Source: Nocardioides aquaticus (GTDB lineage Bacteria > Actinomycetota > Actinomycetes > Propionibacteriales > Nocardioidaceae). From it: 64,000 nt of DNA. Every line of letters begins with the position of its first letter. Position 1 is the stretch's first letter. Below the pieces are notes generated by a model. That model saw only the letters and a program-made list of their open reading frames with translations. It was not told the origin of the DNA and searched no databases. Location: the NCBI RefSeq assembly GCF_018459925.1, contig NZ_CP075371.1, positions 1,612,001 to 1,676,000 of the forward strand, in the 5' to 3' direction. Of the stretch, positions 43,401 through 52,655 are shown piece by piece. The translations under genes and the position numbers were made by a program.

Positions 43401-44890
43401 GTGCACGGATCACCCAGCGTGAGCTGGAGGCCTACCTATGGGGTGCAGCTGTGGTCCTGCGCGGCCTGATCGACGCTGGCGACTACAAGCAGTACATCTT
43501 TCCGCTGGTCTTTCTAAAGCGGATCTCCGACGTCTACGACGAGGAGCACGCCGCTGCGCTGGAGGTGTATGGGGACGAGGAACTCGCCGACCTCCCAGAG
43601 AATCACCGCTTCGCCATTCCCGACGGTTGTCATTGGGACGACATTCGCGCTGCCACCAGGGACATCGGCAGTACGGCACTCAAGGCCATGCGCGCGATCG
43701 AGTCCGCGAACCCCGACACTCTTCCGGGAGTGTTCGGGGACGGCGATTGGGGCAACAAGAACCTGTTGCCCGACTCGACGCTGAGCGACCTCATCGAGCA
43801 CTTCTCGACCGAGACGCTATCGATCGCGAACCTTCCCGAGGACGAGCTGGGCAACGGGTATGAGTTCCTGATCAAGAAGTTTGCCGACGATTCCGGTCAC
43901 ACGGCGCAGGAGTTCTACACCAACCGCACCCTCGTGCACCTGATGACGCTCATGTTGGAGCCGCAGCCGGGGGAGTCCGTCTACGATCCGACCTGCGGCA
44001 CCGGTGGCATGCTCATCTCCACCGCTGCCGAGGTCAAGCGACAGGGCAAGGAGTGGCGCAACCTGCGCCTCTACGGCCAGGAGCTCAACTACGGGACGTC
44101 GGCCATTGCGCGGATGAACCTGTTCCTGCATGGGGTTACCGACGGTCACATTGCCCACGGCGACACCTTGTCGCGGCCTGCATTCCACGACGCCAAGGGA
44201 CGCTTGCAGACCTTCGACGTCGTGCTGGCCAACCCGCCCTACTCCATCAAGACCTGGAACCGTGACGCCTTCACCAACGATCCCTACGGCCGCAACCTCT
44301 GGGGTGTGCCGCCCCAGGGCCGCGCGGATTACGCGTTCTTCCAGCACATCGCCAAGAGCCTCGACTCCAACACGGGACGAGCAGCCATCCTGTTCCCGCA
44401 CGGCGTGCTCTTTCGCAAGGACGAAGCCGCGCTGCGCCGGGAGCTCGTGAAGTCTGACATTGTCGAGTGCGTCATTGGCATGGGAGAGGGACTGTTCTAC
44501 AACTCGCCAATGCCGGCGACCGTGGTCGTCCTTCGTGCCAACAAGCCGCCCGAACGAAAGGGCAGGGTGCTGCTCATCAACGCCGTCGACGAGGTCGCCC
44601 GCGAGCAGGCCAAGTCATTCCTGAGGGAGTCGCATCAGAGGAAGATCCTTGACGCCTACCGCGGCTTCGCCGACATCGACCGGTTCGCGGCCGTCGCAAC
44701 TCTCGACCAGATCGCCGACAAGTCCTATAGCCTCGCGATCCCCTTGTACGTTGCGGGCGCGAAGGGTGCCGATTCGGGAGAGCAGATCACCATTGCTGAG
44801 GCGCTCATCGACTGGCGCGCGGCTGCCGAGGCTTCCGAGGCGGCCGTCGACGATGTGCTCGCCTTGCTTCGCGGTGGAGCGACGGCATGA
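43397..44890 (+). CDS. hsdM: Type I restriction N6-adenine methylase HsdM (second)
   Basis: A 497-residue HsdM with HsdM_N (LRGLIDAGDYKQYIFPLVFL), SAM motif I DPTCGTGGMLIST near residue 197 and the catalytic VVLANPPYSIKTW near 276. Its framework is similar to the first HsdM but the sequence clearly differs (NPPY instead of NPPF, different C-terminus), so it is an old paralogue or comes from another system, not a recent duplicate. ATG 43397 overlaps the stop of the first. The single HsdS follows immediately, so this copy is the conventional partner by position. Confidence 0.93.
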   Translation: MSARITQRELEAYLWGAAVVLRGLIDAGDYKQYIFPLVFLKRISDVYDEEHAAALEVYGDEELADLPENHRFAIPDGCHWDDIRAATRDIGSTALKAMRAIESANPDTLPGVFGDGDWGNKNLLPDSTLSDLIEHFSTETLSIANLPEDELGNGYEFLIKKFADDSGHTAQEFYTNRTLVHLMTLMLEPQPGESVYDPTCGTGGMLISTAAEVKRQGKEWRNLRLYGQELNYGTSAIARMNLFLHGVTDGHIAHGDTLSRPAFHDAKGRLQTFDVVLANPPYSIKTWNRDAFTNDPYGRNLWGVPPQGRADYAFFQHIAKSLDSNTGRAAILFPHGVLFRKDEAALRRELVKSDIVECVIGMGEGLFYNSPMPATVVVLRANKPPERKGRVLLINAVDEVAREQAKSFLRESHQRKILDAYRGFADIDRFAAVATLDQIADKSYSLAIPLYVAGAKGADSGEQITIAEALIDWRAAAEASEAAVDDVLALLRGGATA

Positions 44891-46035
44891 CCCTCAACCT
44901 CGACAAGTCGAAGTGGAAGCACGTCACGCTGGGTGACATCGCGGCTGCCTCGAAGGAGAGAGTCGACCCGTCGGACGGCTCGGTTGAGCGATATGTCGCG
45001 GGCGAACACATGGACACCGACGATCTGCAGATCCACCGATGGGGTGACGTCGGCAAGGTCGACCTAGGCCCGGCGTTCCATCGTCGGTTCCGACCGGGTC
45101 AGGTCCTCTACGGCTCGCGCCGAACGTATCTGCGGAAGGTGGCCGTGGCCGACTTCGATGGTCTTTGCGCGAACACGACCTTCGTCGTGGAGACCAAGGA
45201 CGAGGGAGCTCTCCTACAGGAGTTCCTGCCGTTCATCATGACTGCCGAGCCGTTTCACGCGTTCGCGATTTCGGAGTCCAAGGGATCGGTTAACCCGTAC
45301 GTGAACTGGTCGGACATTGAGCGGTATGAGTTCGACCTACCACCCACCGACGAGCAGAAGCGCATCGCCGACCTCTTCTGGGCTGTCGAGCACCGTAGGC
45401 GGGCTCTCGACGATCTTGCACATCGAACCCGGGACGCCTTCGAAGTCGTGCTCCGCGACATTTGGTCGACCGGCTACTTGCGGCCCATCGGCGCCATCGG
45501 TGAATGTGTCACTGGCTCGACGCCCTCGAAGTCCAACCGCGCGTACTGGGCGAGCGAGGACGTTCCGTTCTACACGCCATCGGAGATCGACGGCAGCGAC
45601 ACCATCCGTCCTGCACGCCAGAAAGTCAGTCATGTGGGCGCGGATGCAGGGCGCATGCTTCCTCCCTACTCGGTCGCAGTCGCCTGTATCGGAGGCGACA
45701 TGGGCAAGTCGGCCGTCATCCAGAATCCCGGGATCTCGAACCAGCAAATCACCTCAATTGTTGGACTTTCGGCTGACGACGCCTACACATTGCAGGCAGT
45801 CCTATCGCATCCGCTTGGGCGGGCGGGGATGGAGGCGCGGGAGACCACGACGATCGTCAGGAAGCTGAACAAGAGCGACCTCATGAAGGTTGAGGTGCCG
45901 TGGCCAGATGACAGAACCGTTCTCAAGACTCTGGTTGAGAGCAACAGGAGAGCAGCGTCCGGTGTGGAAGCGGAGGGCGCTGGTCTTGTTGGCTTGCGCT
46001 CGGCCATCCTCGGAGAAGTCTTCGGAGGCAACTGA
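44887..46035 (+). CDS. hsdS: Type I restriction specificity subunit HsdS
   Basis: A 382-residue HsdS with two target-recognition domains. The first (residues about 10-155) ends in VNWSDIERYEFDLPPTDEQK, the second (about 195-350) contains TGSTPSKSNRAYWASEDVPF and ends in LNKSDLMKVEVPWP. Helical spacers follow each (KRIADLFWAVEHRRRALDDL). These read the two halves of a split DNA target. The gene is intact and overlaps hsdM and hsdR. The recognition sequence cannot be predicted here. Confidence 0.92.
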   Translation: MTLNLDKSKWKHVTLGDIAAASKERVDPSDGSVERYVAGEHMDTDDLQIHRWGDVGKVDLGPAFHRRFRPGQVLYGSRRTYLRKVAVADFDGLCANTTFVVETKDEGALLQEFLPFIMTAEPFHAFAISESKGSVNPYVNWSDIERYEFDLPPTDEQKRIADLFWAVEHRRRALDDLAHRTRDAFEVVLRDIWSTGYLRPIGAIGECVTGSTPSKSNRAYWASEDVPFYTPSEIDGSDTIRPARQKVSHVGADAGRMLPPYSVAVACIGGDMGKSAVIQNPGISNQQITSIVGLSADDAYTLQAVLSHPLGRAGMEARETTTIVRKLNKSDLMKVEVPWPDDRTVLKTLVESNRRAASGVEAEGAGLVGLRSAILGEVFGGN

Positions 46036-48971
46036 TGGCTCAGTTCAACGAGGCCAACTCGGTCCGAGACTTCGTGCGCGATCTGGTGAGGTCGGTCGAC
46101 GTCCAGTGGCTAGCGGGTAACGAACTCCCGCGCCGAACTGACGAGGTGATGCTCGAGGGCCCGGTGAAGGCCGCTCTCATCCGGCTGAACCCGGAGATCG
46201 CTGCCGACCCGGACAAGGCCGATGAGGTCATCTACAACCTCCGTGCGATCCTGATCGCCGCCCGCACGAGCCCGCATCCCGTGGTGGCGAATGAGGAGTT
46301 CATGGCGTGGCTGACCGGGCAGAAGTCGATGCCGTTCGGCCCGAACGGAGAGCACACGACGGTCCGGCTGATCAATTTCGATGCTCTCGAGGATGACTCA
46401 TCGAACCAGTGGGTGATCTCGACCGAAGTTGCCTTCAAGCAGGGACGCGTCGAGAAGCGCTTCGACCTGGTGTTGTGGTGCAACGGCTTCCCGCTGGTGG
46501 TGGGTGAGGCTAAGACGCCGGTTCGGGCGGCGTACACGTGGATCGACGGTGCAGCTCAGGTCCACGACGACTACGAGCAGAGCGTGCCGCAGTTCTTCGT
46601 GCCCAACGTGTTCTCCTTCGCCACCGAAGGCAAGGACTTCCGCTACGGCACGGTCGGGATGCCGGTGGAGCTGTGGGGTCCCTGGCGCGAGGAGACAACC
46701 GAAGATGATGCCCCGGCCAAGGTCGGGTTGGTCGCGGTCGGAGAGGCGGTCGAGGGGGTCCTCAGGCCGGCCGCAGTACTGGAGTTTCTCCGGTTCTTCA
46801 CGATCTACGCGACCGACAAGAAGCACAAGAAGATCAAGATCATCGCCAGGTTTCAGCAGTTCCAGGCGACGAACCTGATCGTCGAGCGGGTGTTGCTCGG
46901 CAAGATCAAGCAAGGGCTGATCTGGCACTTCCAAGGGTCGGGCAAGTCACTGCTCATGGTCTTCACAGCGCTCAAGCTGCGTGCGATGACCGCGCTAACC
47001 AACCCGACCATCCTGATCGTGGTCGACCGCATCGACCTGGACACCCAGATCACGGGCACCTTCAATGCCTCCGACGTACCAGGACTCGTATCTACGGACT
47101 CGCGCGCACAGTTGCAGAGGTTGCTGAGCCAGGGTGCGCGGAAGGTCATCATCACGACGATCCACAAGTTCGGTGAGGCGCCGGGTGTGCTGGACGACCG
47201 GCACAACATCATCGCGATGGTCGACGAGGCGCACCGTTCGCAGGAGGGCGACTACGGGCAGAAGATGCGCGAGGCACTGCCGAATGCATTCCTCTTCGGC
47301 CTGACCGGCACGCCGATCAACAAGCGCGACCGCAACACGTTCATGTGGTTCGGGTCGCCCGAGGACGAGGGCGGCTATCTGTCCCGGTACTCCTTCCACG
47401 ACTCCATCCGCGACGGGGCCACCCTGCCGTTGCACTTCGAGCCGCGTTTGTCGGAGCTGCACATCGACCAGGAGGCGATCGACACCGCGTTCGAGGAACT
47501 CGCAGTTGAGGAGCGACTGACTGAGGCGGACAAGATCACGCTGTCGAAGAAGGCCGCGTCGATCGAGGTTCTGATCAAGACCCCGTCACGGATCGCGAAG
47601 ATCGCTGCCGACATCGCCGACCACTTCCGCTCCAAGGTCGAGCCGCAGGGGTTGAAGGCGCAGGTCGTCGTTTACGACAAGGCCTCGTGTGTTGCGTACA
47701 AGGAGGAGCTCGACAAGCACCTCGGCCCGGACGTCTCGACGATTGTGATGTCGAAGTCCCGCGGCGACTCGCCGAACTGGGCGCAGTGGACACCGGGAGC
47801 GGAGGCGCTCGAGCAGGTCGTCGCGCGATTCAACGACCCGGCCGATCCGCTGAAAATCATCATCGTCACGGCGAAGTTGCTGACGGGTTTCGACGCCCCG
47901 ATCTTGCACTGCCAGTACCTCGACAAACCGCTCAAGGAGCACACGCTCCTTCAAGCGATCACTCGCACCAACCGGGTCTACCCGCCCAACAAAACCCATG
48001 GGTTGATCGTCGACTACCTCGGCATCTTCGACGACGTCGCCAAGTCGCTGGCCTTCGACGAGAAGTCCGTGCAGCAGCTGATCTCCAATATCGAGGAGCT
48101 GAAGAAACAGCTCGCGCCGGCCATGGCCGCGGCTCTAGCGTTCTTCCCCGGAGTCGATCGGACCGTCGGCGGCTACGCGGGACTCGTTCAAGCACAGTCG
48201 GCGATTGCGGACGACGAGGCCAAGGATGCATTCGGTCTGGCGTACAGCGTCGTCTCGCAGTTGTGGGAGGCGCTCAGTCCCGATCCGATGCTTGGTCAGT
48301 ATCGCGATGACTACCGTTGGTTGACCGACGTCTACGAGTCCGTTCGTCCGTCCGATATCGCCGGTCGTCTGGTGTGGCACGCTCTCGGTGCGAAGACGAT
48401 CGACCTGATCAACGAGCACGTCGAGGTCGAGATCCCGCAAGGCGCCGAAACGATCGTCCTGGATGCGCAGACCATCGAGGACCTGATGACCGGAAAGCGC
48501 AAGGACATCCCGATTGAGGAGGTTGAGAAGCACATCACCGCCCGGATCGCGCGCCACCTCAACAACCCCGTCTTCATCGAGCTCGGCCAACGACTCAACG
48601 CGCTCCGGGAGAAGTACGCCGACATCCAGCAGTCCAGCCTCGATTTCCTGCGCGAACTCCTGGAACTGGCCCGAGACACCGTCGCCGCGGAGAAGGCCGC
48701 TGCCGACGTCCCCCGGGAGGAGCAGGGCAAGGCGGCGCTCACTGAACTATTCGAGGCCCTCAAGGGCGAGGAAACCCCGATCATCGTCGAGAACGTCGTC
48801 AATCGAATCGACGAGGTTGTTCGAGCTGTCCGCTTCGAGGGCTGGCAGTCGACCATTCGAGGCGATCAGGAGGTCCGGCAGGCGCTGCGCAGGACGCTCT
48901 ACGTCCAGTTCAAGATCCGCGACAACGACGTCTTCGAGAAGGCGCTCGGCTATGTGCGGGAGTACTACTGA
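46035..48971 (+). CDS. hsdR: Type I restriction endonuclease subunit HsdR
   Basis: A 978-residue motor and nuclease subunit. The PD-(D/E)XK nuclease domain has FDLVLWCNGFPLVVGEAKTP (residues about 142-161, Asp and E-A-K). The SF2 translocase follows with Walker A WHFQGSGKSLL near 298, DEAHRSQ near 396, GLTGTPI, and helicase motif VI in LLQAITRTNRVYPPNKTHG. The C-terminal coiled helices contact the methylase complex. Full length for the family and intact. ATG 46035 overlaps the hsdS stop. An 85-base gap with no clear terminator separates it from the next gene. Confidence 0.95.
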   Translation: MAQFNEANSVRDFVRDLVRSVDVQWLAGNELPRRTDEVMLEGPVKAALIRLNPEIAADPDKADEVIYNLRAILIAARTSPHPVVANEEFMAWLTGQKSMPFGPNGEHTTVRLINFDALEDDSSNQWVISTEVAFKQGRVEKRFDLVLWCNGFPLVVGEAKTPVRAAYTWIDGAAQVHDDYEQSVPQFFVPNVFSFATEGKDFRYGTVGMPVELWGPWREETTEDDAPAKVGLVAVGEAVEGVLRPAAVLEFLRFFTIYATDKKHKKIKIIARFQQFQATNLIVERVLLGKIKQGLIWHFQGSGKSLLMVFTALKLRAMTALTNPTILIVVDRIDLDTQITGTFNASDVPGLVSTDSRAQLQRLLSQGARKVIITTIHKFGEAPGVLDDRHNIIAMVDEAHRSQEGDYGQKMREALPNAFLFGLTGTPINKRDRNTFMWFGSPEDEGGYLSRYSFHDSIRDGATLPLHFEPRLSELHIDQEAIDTAFEELAVEERLTEADKITLSKKAASIEVLIKTPSRIAKIAADIADHFRSKVEPQGLKAQVVVYDKASCVAYKEELDKHLGPDVSTIVMSKSRGDSPNWAQWTPGAEALEQVVARFNDPADPLKIIIVTAKLLTGFDAPILHCQYLDKPLKEHTLLQAITRTNRVYPPNKTHGLIVDYLGIFDDVAKSLAFDEKSVQQLISNIEELKKQLAPAMAAALAFFPGVDRTVGGYAGLVQAQSAIADDEAKDAFGLAYSVVSQLWEALSPDPMLGQYRDDYRWLTDVYESVRPSDIAGRLVWHALGAKTIDLINEHVEVEIPQGAETIVLDAQTIEDLMTGKRKDIPIEEVEKHITARIARHLNNPVFIELGQRLNALREKYADIQQSSLDFLRELLELARDTVAAEKAAADVPREEQGKAALTELFEALKGEETPIIVENVVNRIDEVVRAVRFEGWQSTIRGDQEVRQALRRTLYVQFKIRDNDVFEKALGYVREYY

Positions 48972-49056
48972 GCTGATGAATGCACACGTCCCGCCCTCCC
49001 CAAGCGTGCGGCTGCACGAAATATCTGTCGCCCCGTCTGTGACCGGGAGGTGAGCC

Positions 49057-50811
49057 ATGCCAACGGATAGGTCAACCACGTCCGGGTGGGGATGGGAGAG
49101 GACAGGGCCTGTCTGGGGCGCTCGCGTGTACGACACCAAGGGCGGCCAGGATCACCTCGGTCTTGGATCGGTGAGCTCGGACAGGATCCTCCCGGCGCTG
49201 TCACCAGGGATCAACGTGCTCACGATCCACCCACGCTATTGGTCCTTCTACGCGTGGGTGCTCTCAAGCTTCTGGGCCCACGAAGAGCTCAAGCGATCGA
49301 AGGCGGCCTTTCAAGCCTTCTACCGTCCGCGGGAAGCACTCTTCTCCATGGCGTGCCAAGTCTGCGATGCTCCCGAGCACGCAACGATCTCTGGCAACGT
49401 GGTTGGGTCACTGCGCGTCAGACGCCTGCGTGAGGACCAGGTCTTCGACCCCCAGTACAACTACATCAAGGAACCTTTAGGCGGATACGGGCTGTACTAC
49501 CGGTCGACGATGGAAGCGATGGGTCTCCTCGTCATCGGTGGCCGAGGTAGCGGCTTCCCGGTCGATGCGCCGTGGCCAACGGGCCGAGCACTCGGAGCGG
49601 CATATGGAAGCGCCGTTGAGACGACCCGGTTGGGCGCACAGCTTGCGGCGGACCAGATTCCCGACAGTGTTCCTCGGGATGAACTGCTGGAGTTCGCGCG
49701 CGCCGGGTGCTTGTGCCGGCTCCGCATGGCCGACGACCATGACTTGCCACTGTTGCAGGACCTCTTCCTCCACTGGGGGAACCCGGCCGAGACTCCGGCA
49801 CGGCTCGCGACACTGCGCTTCCTGCTGGATCTCAGTCAGAGCGCCCAAAGCGAAGGGCTGGAACGGGACAACTTCAGGCAGTTAGCGTACTTTCGCCGAA
49901 CCGACGCGGGCACCTATCGGCCTCGTGCTGACCTGAAGGCGGTCGCTCGCCGGTGGCGCGTCTACCAGGCGCGGGAGTACTTCTCCTTTGCTCTGAACAG
50001 ACTGTTCGGCTGGGTGGTGCGCAAGGGGCTTGAAGAATCTGACGACGGCCTCAGCCTGGTTCCGATAGATCGGCTTTGGGAGCTCGTCGACGAAGCATTA
50101 GATACGAGCGAGTTCGTTAGAGAGACAAAGCTAAGTCGCAGCACGGTGCGGTCATCGACGACGGCCGCGCGGTTCGCCGACATCCTGACTGAACATGTCG
50201 ACGTTAGCCCCGGACCCAACGCAGTCTGGATGCGCAACATGGATGCCGACGAGCACGCCTTGTACGACTGGTGCCGAAGTAGGGTCGACGACTCCGAGAC
50301 CGTCGTGGCGATGATCGCCATCATCCTGCTGCTCTACAGGCGACTCGGCACTCCGGCCCGGGTCAGCGAGATGGAAGCGGATTGGGACCTTCTCAGCAGC
50401 GGGGATTCGCTGCGGGTAGGCATGCTGCAGTTCTTTCAGCAACTTCACCGCAAGGTACTGGCCGGCGAAACGCTGTCCCTGCTGGCTCGATGGATCATCA
50501 CCAACTTCGTCATCATCCAGCATGAGCGCGTAGCAACGGCAAAGCTCCCTGAAGACACCTTCCGCGTCCGGAGGATTGGTACGCAGCTGCAGTTCTTCAT
50601 GCGAGAGGCACCAGCCGAGTTCAACGACAGCCGCTTCGTCGCTCTCAGCACCACCGTCCACGAGCTCGGATTTGTCAGTTCGATGCGAGAGTCCTCGCGG
50701 AAACTAACGCCGGTGGGCCGGGAGCTGTTGCGCCAAGGCGACCTCCCAGCAGGGGCGCTCGAGGAAGCCTTGGCCGCGTTCGAGATTCAGTCCGGTGGGG
50801 AACGTGCCTGA
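49057..50811 (+). CDS. Unknown 584-residue protein of the defence operon
   Basis: No family recognised. The N-terminus is aromatic and probably globular (INVLTIHPRYWSFYAWVLSS near residue 52), with a YNYIKEPLGGYGLYYRSTME segment near 130. The middle and C-terminal parts are helical and contain a winged-helix-like ending (SSRKLTPVGRELLRQGDLPA). A hydrophobic helix (VVAMIAIILLLYRRLG) near residue 415 may be buried instead of membrane-spanning. No catalytic motif is seen. It follows hsdR by 85 bases and its end overlaps the PLD-like gene, so the two probably act together. Confidence 0.7.
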   Translation: MPTDRSTTSGWGWERTGPVWGARVYDTKGGQDHLGLGSVSSDRILPALSPGINVLTIHPRYWSFYAWVLSSFWAHEELKRSKAAFQAFYRPREALFSMACQVCDAPEHATISGNVVGSLRVRRLREDQVFDPQYNYIKEPLGGYGLYYRSTMEAMGLLVIGGRGSGFPVDAPWPTGRALGAAYGSAVETTRLGAQLAADQIPDSVPRDELLEFARAGCLCRLRMADDHDLPLLQDLFLHWGNPAETPARLATLRFLLDLSQSAQSEGLERDNFRQLAYFRRTDAGTYRPRADLKAVARRWRVYQAREYFSFALNRLFGWVVRKGLEESDDGLSLVPIDRLWELVDEALDTSEFVRETKLSRSTVRSSTTAARFADILTEHVDVSPGPNAVWMRNMDADEHALYDWCRSRVDDSETVVAMIAIILLLYRRLGTPARVSEMEADWDLLSSGDSLRVGMLQFFQQLHRKVLAGETLSLLARWIITNFVIIQHERVATAKLPEDTFRVRRIGTQLQFFMREAPAEFNDSRFVALSTTVHELGFVSSMRESSRKLTPVGRELLRQGDLPAGALEEALAAFEIQSGGERA

Positions 50812-51246
50812 GCTTGCACCCTCAGCGGATCTCGTCCTCCCCGAGCTCCTGCAGGGGCAATGGTCAAGTGCCCTGATCCTGACCTTCGGTGCGGACCTGG
50901 GGTTCTTTGAAGCGCACCTGCTCAGTCAACTCGCTGCGGTGCCGCTCCGAATCATTCTGGCCGACGACGAACGCCTGAATGAGAAGTTCGCCGAAGCCGT
51001 CGAGACGGGACAGCGCTTGCGTCGGGCCAACCGAACCTACGTTGCGGCGGCGATCCGCCATCCCGGCTCAGCCCACGCCAAGGTGATTCTGCTAACGGCC
51101 GCGCGCGAAGGATTGCTCGTCATTGGCTCGGGCAACCTCGGCCATTCTGGCTACGCCTCTCCTGGCGAGCTCTGGAGCGTTTTCCGGTACCACTCCGAGG
51201 ACCCAAGACATCTCTCGGAGTTCGTCGCTGGTCGGGCCTTCGGGAC
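50804..51246 (+). pseudogene. PLD-like nuclease, truncated by IS3 copy 2
   Basis: The visible 147 residues contain the N-terminal part of a phospholipase D-like fold with one HKD-type half: HAKVILLTAAREGLLVIGSG followed by NLGHSGY. Proteins of this family in defence operons cut DNA or phospholipid, usually as a pair of HKD halves. Here the second half is missing because IS3 copy 2 begins at 51247 and the frame stops inside it at 51277. GTG 50804 overlaps the preceding stop; GTG 50795 is an alternative. The flank beyond the element does not obviously continue the protein, so the remainder may have been deleted. Confidence 0.75.
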
Positions 51247-51283
51247 TGCCCCAGGTTTGGTTGACACTCGGGGTTGATGGTTC

Positions 51284-52168
51284 TCAGGCCGCGTCTGCGG
51301 CTGCGTAGATCATCTCAAACTCGATCGGGGTGAGCTTGCCGAGGGCTCGTTGGCGACGGCGGCGGTTGTACTTCGTTTCGATCCAGCTGACGATCGCGAG
51401 GCGCAGTTCTTCGCGGCTGTCCCAGCGGCGGGTGTCGAGGACGTTCTTCTGCAGCAGCGAGAAGAAGCTCTCCATGGCTGCGTTGTCACTGCTCGATCCG
51501 ACTCGGCCCATCGAGCCGCGCAGCCCGTTGTTCTTCAGCAGGCGAACCACCTTCTTGGAACGGAATTGAGATCCTCGGTCGCTGTGCACGATGGTTCCCT
51601 CCGGTGAGCGCAGGGCGATCGCGTTGCGCAGCGCGGCGGCAGCGAGTCCGGACTTCATCCGTGAGTCGATGGAGTAGCCGACGATCTTGTTGGAGTAGCA
51701 GTCCTTGACCGCACACAGGTAGAGCTTCCCCTCCCTGGTGGGGTGCTCGGAGATGTCGGTGAGCCAGACCTGGTTCGGGCCGGAGGTCGCCCCCACGAAG
51801 TCGTGGCTCACCCGGCCCTCCTCATCGACGCTCGCGAGCAGGTCGTCATGGACAGCCGGACCGGGCTTGCCGGCCTTACCCCGACGACGGTGGTGGGAGG
51901 CGAAGACCCCTGCGGTTGAGCACAGTCGCCACACCCGGTTCTCGCTGGCGGTGATGCCGACGTCGGCAAGCTCGTCGGCGACGAACCGGTAGCCCAGGGT
52001 GGGGTCATCGGCGTGGATGCCCAGCACGACGTCGATGACGTGTGCGTCATCCCAGTCCCGTTGGGACACCGGGTCTTTGAGCCACTTGTAGTACCCCTGG
52101 GGCGACAGCCCCAGGACCCTGCACGCCACCGCGACCGGCACCCTGATGCGGGCACCGGTCGCGGCCAT
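51284..52168 (-). CDS. IS3 transposase OrfB, copy 2
   Basis: A 294-residue DDE integrase identical in sequence to the product at 22686-23570, with the same WLTDISE, HSDRGSQF and AMESFFS catalytic segments. It is expected to be made as an OrfAB fusion by -1 slippage at the mirrored GGGAAAA heptamer (52192-52198 on the minus strand). It appears intact. Confidence 0.92.
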   Translation of the reverse strand: MAATGARIRVPVAVACRVLGLSPQGYYKWLKDPVSQRDWDDAHVIDVVLGIHADDPTLGYRFVADELADVGITASENRVWRLCSTAGVFASHHRRRGKAGKPGPAVHDDLLASVDEEGRVSHDFVGATSGPNQVWLTDISEHPTREGKLYLCAVKDCYSNKIVGYSIDSRMKSGLAAAALRNAIALRSPEGTIVHSDRGSQFRSKKVVRLLKNNGLRGSMGRVGSSSDNAAMESFFSLLQKNVLDTRRWDSREELRLAIVSWIETKYNRRRRQRALGKLTPIEFEMIYAAADAA

Positions 52169-52188
52169 CTCACGGACGAGCGGGAAGA

Positions 52189-52476
52189 CTATTTTCCCGG
52201 CAGGTTCGCCTGCGACAGATAGGCAGCTGCCCGGCGCAGGACCTCGTTCTCCTGCTCCAGCAGCCGGATCCGCTTCTTGGTCTCACGCAGCTCGACACGC
52301 TCAGCGTCGGTGAGGCCGGGACGGTGACCGTCCTGGACATCAGCACGCTTGAGCCAGTTCGACAGCGTGCCTTCAGAGATCCCGAAGTCCTTCGCGATCT
52401 GGGACAACGGAGCCTGACCCTTACGGGCCACTGCCACGACATCGTCGCGGAACTCCTTCGGGTATGCCTTCGCCAT
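52189..52476 (-). CDS. IS3 transposase OrfA, copy 2
   Basis: A 95-residue HTH and leucine-zipper subunit, identical to the copy-1 product. It starts at the ATG complementary to 52474-52476 by analogy with copy 1 and ends in the same slippery GGGAAAA before TAG. Both copies therefore appear transposition-competent. Confidence 0.9.
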   Translation of the reverse strand: MAKAYPKEFRDDVVAVARKGQAPLSQIAKDFGISEGTLSNWLKRADVQDGHRPGLTDAERVELRETKKRIRLLEQENEVLRRAAAYLSQANLPGK

Positions 52477-52538
52477 GGTCGACATCCTTCCAGCGAGGAC
52501 GGATCCTCACAGGTCAGGTGTCAACCAAAGTCTGGGCA

Positions 52539-52655
52539 GACCCACCAAGCCCACGCCGACATCTCCGGAATGGACCTGCCGGTTGCGGGCTACCCGACAG
52601 CATGCGGGCCGTCGGCCATCTCCAGGTCGGCGGCATCTAGGGTTTGTGCGAACGG
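52539..52655. other. Junction between IS3 copy 2 and the cobalamin locus
   Basis: About 115 bases with no recognisable gene. A frame continues in phase from the PLD-like gene across the element (THQAHADISGMDLPVAGYPT) but does not look like a PLD domain. No direct repeat, tRNA end or att-like core was found that would mark the boundary of a conjugative element. Confidence 0.4.

Larger units (their letters stand above)
51247..52538 (-). mobile_element. IS3-family insertion sequence, copy 2 (1292 bp)
   Basis: Same length, inverted repeats and proteins as copy 1 but in the opposite direction. Ends TGCCCCAGG at 51247 and CTGGGCA finishing at 52538. A 3-bp direct repeat GAC flanks it (51244-51246 and 52539-52541). 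In the direction of the element the flanks are GGGTC on the left and GTCCC on the right, the same as at copy 1. It cuts the PLD-like gene. It separates the defence operon from the cobalamin cluster. Confidence 0.93.

Noticed and set aside
22316..52538. Inversion between the two IS3 copies as explanation of the broken genes
   Set aside because: Joining the DUF262 N-part to the reverse complement of the copy-2 inner flank gives antisense PLD sequence, not DUF262. The matching target repeats cannot decide, because both copies use the same target.
52539..52655. Attachment site at the boundary of the element
   Set aside because: No tRNA end, direct repeat or integrase gene was seen, and the left boundary is outside the window.
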